Positions 19,370-30,400 of a stretch of 64,000 nt of DNA are shown here, piece by piece. This DNA comes from Isochrysis galbana (Eukaryota > Haptophyta > Isochrysidales > Isochrysidaceae). The stretch lies in NCBI GenBank assembly GCA_018136815.1, contig CM030937.1, forward strand, positions 1,693,279 through 1,757,278. Direction: 5' to 3'. The notes beneath the pieces were generated by a model. It searched no databases. It saw only the letters and a list, made by a program, of their open reading frames with translations, and was not told the DNA's origin. Positions within the stretch are counted from its first letter, which is position 1, and every line of letters starts with the position of its first letter. A program made the translations under genes and the position numbers.

Positions 19370-20531
19370 TTGGCCCCGGCCAGGTTTCAGGTTTTCGCGA
19401 AATGTTTTGCAAAATTTGGGCTCGCTCAACGAAAAAAAAATGTGCACGAAATTTGGGTGGGAAACCAACGAAATTTGGGCTACGCTCCTGCGAAAAGGCG
19501 AGGCGCGGCGGGGGGGCGGGGGCGGGGGGCGCGCGGGGGCGGGGGGGGCGGGGCGGGGGGGCGAGGGGCGAGAGGCGAGGGGCGAGGGGGGCAAGAGGCG
19601 AGAGGAGGAGAGGAGGAGAGGAGAGGGTGAGTCAGGGTGAGAGGGGCGAGGGGGCGTGGGGAGGGCGAGGGGGCGGGGAGGGACGGGGTGCAGGGTGCAG
19701 GGGCGATGTCTAGCGTTGACGACTTTTCCGATGCCGTGCTCGCATGGTGGCATGCGCACAACAAATCGTTTCCGGCATGGGCATCCGCCGCTCGTGTGGC
19801 TTTTATAGCATCTCGCCGAACTCAGCCTCGTGTGAGCGTGTGTTTTCTTTGCTCCGTGTGATGTATGGTGAGCAACAATCGTGTGTGCTGTGTGCTGTCG
19901 GATCACTTGCAGGCCTCTTTGATGCTTTGATGAGCCGCTACAACAAGCGGGTGGTGGGTTGATGTGTTGATGTGCTCGAGATCGTTTTTGTAATGTTTCA
20001 ATGTGTGCGCTCTGAGTGTGTTGCCTAACAACGTGTGGAAACAGTGAAATAAGAAATAACGTATGACCATTGATCCAATCCAATGGAGGCATTGACGCTC
20101 ACCGCAAACCCGCTCACCCTGGCAGCCGGGCACGTGTATGAGTGCGCTTGTATATTGCGGCAATGCAGCGGCAATGCACGGCCGTAACGCTGGCTAGGGA
20201 GGCATGGATAGATGGGGATCGAAAAGGTAATGAGGCCCCATCCGTCTCACCCACCCGCACGCGCACGCCGTCGTGCCTTCGACCCACCACTGCTTCCGCG
20301 CCCCCCGACGCGCCAATCTTCGCCGCCGTGCAAAGGGCAAAGGAGCTCGTCTACGGTCTAAGGCAAGGTAGCACGGGTGCGGCGGTGCGTAGGCGGTGGG
20401 GCTCGCTCGAACCTCGAAAAACAAAAATTTCGCGAAAATTAGGGGAAGCCTGTCCGAAAATCAGTGCAAAAACACCGAGATTTTCGAAAGAAATTTGGGC
20501 AGGTCAGACGCGAAAACCTGGCCGGGGCCAA
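19370..20531. mobile_element. hAT transposon remnant, 1162 bp, with 8-bp TSD
   Basis: The left terminus TTGGCCCCGGCCAGGTTT (19370-19387) matches the inverted right terminus ending at 20531 exactly over 18 bp. Perfect 8-bp duplications GGGCGAGA flank it at 19362-19369 and 20532-20539. Both sides contain repeated AAATTTGGGC subterminal motifs. A broken hAT dimerisation domain lies inside (19706-19962), so here the superfamily call is supported by both ends and protein. The middle has a purine-rich tract (19495-19690). The N-terminal and catalytic parts of the transposase are missing. Confidence 0.9.
19706..19962 (+). pseudogene. hAT transposase C-terminal dimerisation domain, frameshifted
   Basis: The frame starting MSSVDDFSDAVLAWWHAHNK reads the WW...FPAWASAARVAF part of the domain. 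After about 19803 the homology continues in another frame as SPNSASCERVFSLLRVMYG and then LMSRYNKR. The order WW, P, ARxxxxI, SxxSERVFS, YNKR is the classical hAT dimerisation region. A one-base indel breaks it. The preceding transposase core is absent from the element, so this is not functional. Confidence 0.8.
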
Positions 20532-21404
20532 GGGCGAGAGGGTGAGAGGGTGCAACTTGAGGTTCCCTTTTTCATTTACCCCCCTCACCCTCACCTAAGG
20601 TCACCTTTTTTATTTACACCTTATACAATTCTACCCCTCAACTTTGCCTCATTGGCCGTATCACCACCCCAAAAAATGTGTTCCTAGATGCCAAACGTTT
20701 CTATTTCTATGGGTCCACAATTGTCAATTGTCAATTGTCAATTGTTGATATTGTTGCAGACGGCACAATCGCAACAAGCGTGATAATGAGTGCTGCATGT
20801 AAGCGTGAAGGAGTATCTTAGCATGTTGGCCTGTTGGCCAATAGTGTGCAGTTAGCAATAATATGGCTCACTACAAGTAACTAACTATTGCTGATGTTGG
20901 GGGGACGGGGGGCGGACGGTGGACGCTTCTTCTCACATATGTCGCCGCGCGTGCACGCGTGCACGCACAGCGCACAGCTCGTACCGCGGCGACATGGCGA
21001 CATATCTACATATTTTCGACATATTTTGGTTAGAGCCTCACATATAAACGGCATATTTTCAAAACATATTTGGGCACTTTTTTCTACATATGCCTGCCTA
21101 CCCCCAGAGATGATAGAGTGGTTTTGTGCCCACATAACGTTTTCGTACTTTCGTATCGTACATAACGTTAAAACAGCTCGGGATTGCTGCAACCCTCAAA
21201 ACCATGTAAGGGCGGGCAGAAGGAAAGAGGAAAGTCACCGCGGTGGTGCTTGCTTGCTCCACGTGCCTGGATATCGACCTGTTGTTAGATGTTTACGCAC
21301 AGACGCTAGAAAAAAGATATTCTTTAGTCAAACAAACCCATATCCGATATATCATATCCTAGCATAATCGAATCCACAAATCATATTCATTTGGATTTTC
21401 AATG

Positions 21405-21644
21405 TTATTCATTTGGTGTGCTAACCCACCCCTCTTTTGTGGCCATTTTCTCCAGCTGATCGTAATTGACATACCCTGTGTCGAAACGTCTGAATGATAT
21501 GTGTGCCCTTATGAACCTGCCATATTTGTCATCTTGAAGCTTATTCACGAATTTTTCGTACGTACAGCTCCTTCTCCTTGTTGCGACGAAGAGCTCGATC
21601 AATTTCGTCCCGCCACGCCCTGTTGTCGGATCTCGTGTTATCAA
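21405..21644 (-). pseudogene. unidentified exon-like fragment (79 codons)
   Basis: The minus-strand frame ends at 21405 in TAA. It reads LIELFVATRRRSCTYEKFVN and then KYGRFIRAHISFRRFDTGYV, with balanced amino-acid composition unlike the artefact frames nearby. There is no ATG at its beginning, but an ACAACAG acceptor-like site sits near 21620, so it may be a last exon. I recognise no family. It may belong to a mobile element in this AT-rich island. Confidence 0.3.
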
Positions 21645-22041
21645 CTATCAAGGAGCGTCGATCTTGATATGTTCCGGATGTAGTATTATAATTATAATAG
21701 TTTGGTCATTTATGTCAAAGTCGCTAGTCTGGGACATGTAACATGTTTGTTTTTCGTTTTTCTTGTACATACAATGTTGTACGCACCACTCTAGCGAGAT
21801 GAGAGACATGCGACATGCATACATACCCCCTCTTGCCAAACGAGTGGGTTGGATAGCTACCCTCCTGACCCCCACGACCTCACCCTCCTGACATTGAGCA
21901 TTGAGCGCGGCGCGCTTGTAGAGTGGTTAGATAGAACCCCTGATTGGAAGTAAATGAGAGCATCATCAATATAGACCCGCCACAACCCGCCACAACCCAT
22001 TATTGGTTTTCGTGTTTTCGTACGTCAAGGCTAGGAATCGC

Positions 22042-22199
22042 GATTAATAGGGTAGTTTTCAAAACTGCTGATTAGTAGTTTCAAAACTGCCGATGATTAA
22101 TCGGAGGGGTTTCGAAACTGCCTATTAACTGCTTATTAACTGGTTGCCATCGGAGTTTTAAAACCCCTGATTAATAGGGTGATTAACACCCTATTAATC
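22042..22199. repeat. TTAATAGGG repeat cluster with a perfect hairpin
   Basis: GATTAATAGGGT occurs at 22042-22053 and 22169-22180 as a direct repeat. Between them are three to four CAAAACTGC/GAAACTGC units. The second copy forms a perfect 13-bp stem (22169-22181 with 22187-22199) with a 5-nt loop. It looks like a miniature element between a 12-bp duplication, or a recombination relic. Confidence 0.55.
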
Positions 22200-22500
22200 G
22201 ATGTACGTACGTACTTGTAGTCTACCATAGTCCTCTGCGCCTCGTGCCCTTCGCCGTCAAGCCTCGCAATCTCATCAACAACCTCGATCGCCCCTTTCAT
22301 GACTTCATGTATCACCTCTTATAGCCTCCGCTCCCCGTAGAACTAGTTAGTCGAACAGTGAATAGTATAGAATGTATGCCTTGTATATGTACTAAATAGA
22401 GTACGAGTAGAAGAACAAATACATCTCATTTCGTCATTTCTAGCTATATATATGAATATATATATGAATATAGGAAAAGCGGGCCGCAGTAGGCGGCAAG

Positions 22501-22600
22501 NNNNNNNNNNNNNNNNNNNNNNNNNNNNNNNNNNNNNNNNNNNNNNNNNNNNNNNNNNNNNNNNNNNNNNNNNNNNNNNNNNNNNNNNNNNNNNNNNNNN
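22501..22600. other. assembly gap (100 N)
   Basis: Exactly 100 N. It falls inside or at the distal end of the 3' LTR of the large retrotransposon, a likely reason for the break in assembly. Confidence 0.99.
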
Positions 22601-22847
22601 CAAACCAAACCTGATTGCCCCAGAAGCAGGTAAGAAACGCGGGGAGATAGCGAATTAAACCTTTTGCGAGGCGCCTGGGAGGAAGAAAGGTGGGGAAACT
22701 TCCCTTCTCTTCGAGAGAAAGGAGAGGGCGCTCCAACCCTAGATCCTAGGCGTCCACGCGAAGTTTTTTGACGAGAAAGAACGAGAATTATAACGATAAA
22801 TACCGAACGAAGAGAGAGAGAACCTAACGAGCGTCGATTCGCGAATG
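22601..22847 (-). repeat. 3' LTR (partial, truncated by gap)
   Basis: Matches 34563-34818 along its length with mostly single-base indels in homopolymers. At its transcription-upstream end, a GCAGGGGGG purine run adjoins TCGCATTCGCGAATCGAC, a good polypurine tract/LTR junction. The other end is lost in the N gap. Confidence 0.8.
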
Positions 22848-23748
22848 CGACCCCCCTGCTAGGATCGAGCGTCCCGCGAGGGAAGAAGAGACCTAACGGA
22901 TAGCGGAGAGTTCCATCCAGGCAAGATGGCCGAGCAATACGCAATACCTAACGAGACCGAATGGGCGAGGAGCGAACGAAGAATGAAACAATAATTCGAA
23001 TGGAGAGCACGCTCCAAACGCCGAACACGACGGAAGACGTGACGACCGAGATACGAATAATCGAGGATCGATAAGATAAGAACGCGGAACGACGAGACGA
23101 GAGAGTCAGAACGAGAAACGAAGAAATCGAGAATCGAGACGGTAAGAAGCGGAACACAAGAATCGAGAATCGAGAACGAGAAACGAAGAACGGTAAGAAC
23201 GCGGAACGACGAGAATCGAGAATCGAGACAAGAAACGAGGAACGGTAAGAACGCGCAACGACGAACGACGAACGATGAAATAAGAGTAGTGCGCGACCGA
23301 TCGACGAGACAGGAAGTACCACACCCGTCCGGACGATAAGGTGTAGAATCGGCGGCCGGCGCGGCAGACCGCAGGACTCAACGCTGCAACCCATCCCCTT
23401 CTCTCTTTTACGAGAGTTTTACCTGGATGTTTGGGCGGTGTGGCGGCACCCAAGTTACAACGCGGCGTCTCCTGTTCTTCGATATATGAGTAGTCGAACA
23501 GCCAACGGCGAAAGGCGGCGAGATATCACGACGGGCTCGGCACGTCACGCGCGAGCTAAACGACGAGGTACGGGGGTCTCCTGACAGAGCGCAGCGAAAG
23601 GGGAGGGAGATCCATCCTCCGTGGTCGAAAGGGGGGGCGAGCCATACCTCTCTTCCCGCGGGGGGAACTATTCGGCGGCCGCGGGGGGAAGATTCGGCGA
23701 CCGCGGGGGGGAACTGGAAAAGAATTCCCGTACGTTCCCGTACCGCGA
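22848..23748 (-). other. 3' untranslated internal region of the retrotransposon
   Basis: Lies between the end of the pol frame and the 3' LTR. It holds an irregular repeat of ACGAGAAACGAAGAATCGAG/ACGGTAAGAACGCGGAACG units (about 23035-23290) and three GCGGGGGGAA-type motifs near 23655-23712. No additional protein (for example an envelope-like frame) is visible. Confidence 0.55.
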
Positions 23749-26700
23749 TCATACGTAAACGATGGCGTTGAGAGATATCTGAAGGGGCGTGACAGTCGCG
23801 ACTGTCAGAAGAACGCAGAGGGTGTATCGAGGAGAGAGACGAGGGTGCGATCCGATGGCGACAGGCGTGCGAGAGCCTCGGAGCGACAGCGAACGAAGGT
23901 AGGCGAGGCAAGGGCAGCGTGCGCAAATGCGTGGAGCCAAACCACGGGGACCGCGCGACGATCCCGACGAGTACCACCACTGCCCGAGGACGAAGACCGC
24001 GTGCTGCGGCCGCATCATTGGACCTGCAGGGTTGGCAACAGACGGGCGGGCTGAGACGGGCAAATGGGAGACATGAGCAATGGGGCCACTGTGCGAGGAC
24101 GGTGCGAGACGAGGCGAGCGGCGCGGGGCCTGATGATCCGAGCCGGTGGTCTCGGATCCCACGGGAGCTTCGATCGCGTGCGACGTCGGCGGGGCTGAGA
24201 CGGTCTGAGATTGTGATTCTGCAGCCCGCTTTCTCATCTGAGGCTTACGAAGAGGAGGGAAGGGGTGAGCATCATCATAGGCGGTGACGAGCGACTCGCA
24301 GCGGCGAAGCAGTTCGGCTAGCGGCTCCCATGTGGCCGCAGCTTTCGCGTAGCCACGCCATTTGACGAGGTACTGTCTGGAATCGCCTCGACCTTGCGGT
24401 CAAGAAGTGCATCAACCAGATACTCGTCTGCTTGGACGGGATCTTCATCTGTGAGGGTATAGTAGGGACGGAGGTTAGTCACATGCACCTCCTCGGAGAG
24501 GAGGCGATTTTCTTGGTCGCGTAGTCGGTAGCGGCCAGCGCCAAGCGCCTCGGCAATGCGATATGGTCCGCTGTAGTGGTAGAGGAGCTTGTTGCGGAGT
24601 CCTGGAATCTTGCGAACCACCCTATCACGGCCATAGAGCAAGGCAGCAGGCGACATGCGGGTTATGCGATTGGCGGAAGCGCGCATGCTCATTAAAAAGA
24701 ACGGGAGATGATCGACCCAATGACCGCCGCTTCATCGGTAGCACGAGCCATGTTGATCAATGTTTGCTGAGCTCGTTCGACCAGGCCCACGCTCTCGTGA
24801 TGATGAGGTGTGCTTGGCCGCAAGTCGGTGCCGGTGCGCTCGAGGATGATCGAGGTAAGTTGACTAGCAAGGTTGCTGCCGGAGTCCGAGCGGAGTTGCC
24901 TTGGTACTCCGTGCCGAGAAACGACGTACGACATGAAGGCGTGAAGAGCGTCGGCACTCGAGGGGTCGCCGTTGTGAGGGGCCGCCTCGATCCAACGAGT
25001 GAGCGAGTCCACGAAAACGAGGAGCTTGTCGAAGCCTCGAGAGCCTTGATGAAGTCGTGCGTAGGAGCCATGAGACGACGTCGCAGAAGACGATGTCGAA
25101 CGGATAGGCGCCGACCTGCGGTCCCTTGGGGTCTGCGAGGTGGCGGAAGGGTGGCTTAGCTAAAGTGCACTCGTGGCATTGGCGAACGTGCTCAGAGACG
25201 TCTGCGTTCATGCCAGGCCAAAAATATCGGTCTCGTAGAAGGCGCGCCATTCGGTTGTCGCCGAGGTGGCACAGGTGGTCGTGAAAGGCTTCGAGGTAGG
25301 CGCGGCGCATCGTCTTCGGCACGTAGAGGCAGAGCTTCTCGCCGTCTCTCGCCGGCACTCGTCGGTAGAGTAGTCCAGATCGCAACACGCATCGAGAAGA
25401 TTCGCGACTAAGCCAACGCAAGCGACGATGGTCGAGGTCGGGGTTATGAGGAGCGGAAGAGAGAAAGCGGATGAGGTCGTGGCAGTCGGGGTCCTCGGCC
25501 TGTGCCTCTTTGAGCGCCTCGGCGTTAGGTGTACCGACGTCGAGGTAGGAGAGGTTGATAGAATCCCTGGTCGTAGAGGACATCCTGGACGATCGTTCGT
25601 CAGCTTGCAGACTGGATGCCGTGGTGGTACGAGAACGAGAGGCGGCGACGGCTGGCGACTGATTATTCGATGCCGTGGTGGAGCGAGAGTTAGGGACGAC
25701 GGCGGCTAGCAGCTGCCCACCCCCTGCTTAGGAGCGGACGTCTCCGACGTCCCATCGTCTGCAGCCACCAAGCGTGACACGCCATCCGCGTCTTTGTGAT
25801 TAGCGCCCGGCTTGTGCTCGACGGTGAAGCGATACTCGGACAACTTGAGCGCCCAGCGCATCAGACGCGACGCCGGCCCACCCTGGACGGTGTCCTTCAT
25901 GGTGTGCAACCAACGGAGAGCTTGGTGATCGATGACGAGGCGGAAGTGCCGGCCCAAAGGTACGGTCGCCAAGTGCGAATGCATTCCAAGGCAGCAAGAA
26001 GCTCCACCTCGGTGGTGGTCCAATGACGCTCCGCGGCGGTGAGGCGGCGACCGTAATACGCAACGACATGCTCGTGTCCGTGGTCGTCAACCTGCGACAG
26101 GATTCCGCCGATACCCAGGGTACTGGCCGCGTCCGTTTTGACGATGAACTCCTTGTCGTGACGAGGCGCAGCTAACACTGGCGTAGACGTGATGAGCTCG
26201 ATGAGGCGACGGATCGCTGTCTGGCACTCAGGCGACTGAGAGACGGTAGCCACGTCGACGCCCGTACGAGTAAGGTCGGTGAGAGGGGCCGCGACGTGCG
26301 CGAAGCCCTTGATGAACCGACGGTAGTACGAACAAAGGCCGAGAAACGAGCGAACCTTTTCGAGCGAATCGATGTGACGCGGATCGATCGAGCGTACCGC
26401 CTCGACTTTCTTGGGGTCCATCTCGAGACCACGACGAGACACGACGTGCCCGAGGTATTCGCCCTTGATAGCGAACAAGATGCACTTGGAGGCCTTGCAT
26501 GAGAGACCAGCCCATCGGAGACGCTCGAGAACGAGATCGAGACGGTGAAGCATTTGCTCGAAGGAGGTGTCGATGCGTTCCTCAAGCGTGCTGCTGTGCC
26601 CGTCGACCAAATTCCGATGTCGTCCAGGTACGGCATGCAAATCTCCCACGCGAGGCCCTGGAGCACCGCATCCATGAGACGACACATGTAGGAAGGGCCG

Positions 26701-27434
26701 GATTGGACGCCGAACGGGAGGTAGTTGAACTCGTACTTCTGGCGATGGGTGCAGAACGCCGTGATGGGTTTGTCCTCCTCCTTGATAGGCAGACACCAGA
26801 AGCCGGAGGCGAGATCGAGCAGGCAGAGAAACAAAGAATCTCGAGAGCCTTGGCCCCGAGATAGACGATCGATAGCTTCGACGGTGAGCGGGAGAGGACT
26901 ATCCGAGATACGAAGCTTCGAGTTCGTGTCGCGATAATCGACACAGAAGCGAACGGATCCGTCCTTCTTGCCGACGAGGACGACCCGCGAAGCCCATGGC
27001 GAATTGGACTTACGAATGATGCCTGCCGCCTCCATCTCGGCGACGTGCTTGTCGACGATGGCACGGCCCTCGTCGCCCATCTTGGACGGAGCGTGCCGGT
27101 GGGCTGTAGCACCGGGGAGGAGAGGCAGCTCGACCTCCATGACGTGCGTGTGCCGAGGGTTCTTCGGGTCGAGAGCGAACGCGTCGATATGCCGTGCCAG
27201 CAGGCAGCGTACGCGCTGCCTCTGGGACGGCGACAATTGCTTGTCGGGATCGATGGTGATAGCGTCGAGGAGCGCGCGCTGTGCCTCAGTGAGCGAGGAC
27301 TCGGGGTCGTCCCTATCGCCGGCGACCGTCGGCCGAGCCTCGTGCAACTTGTACTCGATGTAGGCTGACGCCACCGGCGAGTACGCAGGAAGGGTTACAG
27401 GACGTGGTGCCAGGTTCCAGACCGTGATCAGCAC
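23749..27434 (-). pseudogene. retrotransposon pol, RT-RNase H-integrase-chromodomain part, frameshifted
   Basis: RT: AAGIIRKSNSPWASRVVLV, then FCVDYRDTN and LPFGVQSGPSYMC, with the catalytic YLDD at 26619-26630. RNase H follows (TDAASTLGIGGILSQ, ERHWTTTEVELLAALECI, then HFRLVIDHQALRWL). Integrase: an HHCC zinc finger in HLCHLGDN...CHECTLAKPP (about 25180-25330) and the core with SDSGSN and LVERAQ (24730-25130). At the end is a chromodomain containing DSRQYLVKWRGY...TWEPLAEL (about 24255-24430), then a Pro/Ser-rich tail to 23749. Frame changes lie near 27430, 26598, 25960, 25710, two between 25040 and 25110, 24715 and 24395. The relative at 63 kb reads through the first of these, so it is a defect here and not a programmed site. 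Confidence 0.85.
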
Positions 27435-30400
27435 CTCCCCTCCGGAGTTGGGGTTTCGACGCTAGTGGCGACCATTGGAGGAGAATCGAGGCCGTCACGG
27501 GGTGGTAGACGGTCGACGAGGATGGCGGAGTCGGGGTAGTTTTCGATGATCTCCAGCGGCAGGCGAACGGAGAACGTACCCCTCGATCGCGAGGGGATAG
27601 TGATAGGCTGCCTGGTGTACAGAGCGAACTCTTTCGACGCAACGGCCGACGTAGAGACGTCGGCGAAGAGTGGCTCAATTTCGACGGCGGCAGACGAACG
27701 GTTAGGAGACGAAGGTGGACTGCGAGTGAAGTCGAGACGAGGGGGCGGCTCAAGCTCGGGATCGAGAGGGGGCAATGGAACCGAAGTCGACATTGCCGGC
27801 GGCGACTCGCCGTGAGCCTGGCGGGATGAAACGTTGTCCGAGATAGGAACGAGCGACGACTCCTCTGCCCGTGGCGAGTCGGCGGAGATCACGGCGACAA
27901 GCGGTGCAGAGGAGAGACGAGGGCGAGTGGAGACGAGGGACGGAACGCGACGATTGTTGACCATAAGGGTCAAGCGGCTATCACGCCCAGCATCCGGCGA
28001 CAGTTCGATACAGGCGGCGTATGCTTCCAGGAAATCGTTTCCCAGGAGAAGCATAGGTGCGCCTTCGACGACGAGGAAACGGTGTCGGAATTCGACACCG
28101 GAGAGAGAGAAGACCAACGTGGCGTAGCCGCGGGTACGGAGGGGGTTACCATCCGGTCCGACAACGGCAGGTCGGTCCGAAGCATGTTCGACTAAGACGC
28201 AAGCGTCGCGGGGCAGTGTGGCCAACAGCTCGGTGGTTACAACCGAGGGACCGGCTCCCGTGTCGGCTAGAGTCTTGTTGACGGCGAGGGCGGAATCGAC
28301 GATATAACGAGTAGGGCCCGTGGCGGAGTGACGGCAAACGATGAGATCGCGAACGTACAGGCAGTGGCGGGGGTATAGGCTTGGCGGCGTGTCGGAGACA
28401 AGCCTCGCCGGTACCTCCCTGGTCAAAGAAGCGACGACAGCAGGCTGGTTGAGAGCAGGTGTGAAACCCGAGGGAACGAAGGCGGCGTGCCGCTGCCTAT
28501 GGTCGGCAATGACGTCAGCAACGGAGCGGCGAGCAGGGCGATCGAGCGGAGGCAGCGGTGGGTGCAAGTCCGGCAGGGCACCCAAGCCTAGGCGACATGG
28601 CGGCGTAGGGAGAAGAGCGAGGCGTTCCTGGTCCGACCAGGTAAGACGCAAGGCAGCATGCCAGCCCTTTGGCGTGAACGTGTCCGGAAAGGAAACGGAG
28701 GCACACGTCTCCAAGAGAGGAGGCATCGGAACGAACGGCAATAAGGACGAGGGAGAGGGAGAGGGAGCAAGGATCGGCAACGGCTCCTCCTCCACCGCAG
28801 ACGAGTGAAGGCGAACTTCTGCATCGAGCGCCGAAGCCAGCGATGGAGACAATGGCAACCAGGCATACGAGATCAAGCCTTGCGCACCGCGCACCGCCGT
28901 CCATATACGCCAGCGGTGGCGGACTCTGCGAATCATTCGAGCTGGACGGGCGGGCAACAACGACGAGCGGGGCGATCCTAGCCACGGCCGCCACTCCATA
29001 TCAATCGCGGCGACACTCGAAACATTCGAAGGCTCGGAACTGGAACTGGAACCAGCCTGAGCCACTTGGCTGGATTGTCGATCGCGCGCTAGAGATAGGA
29101 GAGAGGCGGCGGACGTGGCCGGACGAGAAGGAGTACGGCGACAATAGTCCAAAACGACGGGCATCCACTGCATCGCCATCGCACCGGCGATGCCCACGTA
29201 GGTGCGGCTGCGCATCGAGCCGCGATGAGGGGACATGGGAAGGTTTGCCATTGCGTGCTGGCGACCAGGAACAATGCAAGTCGGCATGAGCGGAGGAAGG
29301 TTGGGCGAAAGGTAGAGTCCCGTAGCCTTAGTGTGCCCCGTTCCATGTTGCCATGGATGGACATATTGCGTAGCTTCGAGACCCCCGAGTAGAGACTTAG
29401 CGTAGTGGTGCATTTTCGGGTTCTCCACCGCTAGAAACGGAGCTCTGGCGTTCAGGCGACGGCGGAATTGCTTTGCGGCGGAGATCGTATCGGACATGCG
29501 CTGCGGGTTGGAGTGGATCCACCTTAAGCCAGCGTTCGAGAGATAGGTACACGGCGGGTGCGCGATAATCAAGTCCCATCCGAGGTCTTGGACGAGATCC
29601 GCGTCCCCTTCGAAGTGCGGAACGTAGTCGACGTCGGACGGAAACAAATCGCACGTCGCCACATCAGCGCCAGCAAGCAAAAACATGGACGAGACTACTC
29701 CACTCGTCTCGCCGATAATCAAGACGCGAGGAGGCGAGATGCCGTCGGTCTGCACGGCCTCGACGTCACGCCTTACGTCTCTGAGTGTGACACAAATTTC
29801 GTCGAAGTGGATAGGTAGCACCTGAGCTGGAGACTCAGGCGATCGGCTAGGGCGCAGAACAAGCTGCGCCGCCTCGGCAATATCTTTCGGCATTACGTGC
29901 GCGGCACCGTGAGCGGCGGCGCGTTGGAAAGCGAGATCGATAACGTACGAGAGGGTCTCGCCCTCCTTCAAGGAAGGGCGAGTGCGCGCGAGATGTATGA
30001 GCAAATCTTCAGCGGCCGGAACCAAAGTCAGGCACACTGAAAGCTGACAAAGCGGAACGACAGCGGAAACGGAAACGGGACTGCGAGTGACCGGAATGGA
30101 CGGAGACGCGGCGGCCAAGGTGCGAACCATCTGAAAAGAACGGGACACGACGGCCGGAAGAGAGTCGGACGAGAATAGAGCGGGTCGAGAACGGAACAAT
30201 CGGCGGAATGCGCGTTGCACGACGGAGGGTATGTTGGCGAACACCCCTTCGTCAGCTAAGGAAGATTCATCAAACAAGCTAGTCGGTAGCGGTCGCCAAC
30301 CCAATCGGGTTGGTGCAACCATCGTAGGCGGCGCGAGCCAACGGCGAACAGCGAGGGTGTAGGCCACCGTCCATCCGGAGGGGCTAACCTCGCTAGCACG

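Larger units (their letters stand above)
20540..22500. other. AT-rich island with short repeats, no clear gene
   Basis: The base composition is visibly lower in GC than the surroundings. It holds (TCAATTG)4 at about 20716-20746, a set of ACATATTT motifs at 20998-21090, one protein-like minus-strand frame at 21405-21644 (listed), and the TTAATAGGG repeat knot at 22042-22199 (listed). It ends at the N gap. It could be transposon debris or foreign (viral or organellar) DNA; no hallmark gene decides. Confidence 0.5.

Noticed and set aside
27428..27440. Programmed frameshift between the protease frame and RT
   Set aside because: The related copy at 63 kb reads through the same point without a shift; a one-base loss in a G run explains it here.
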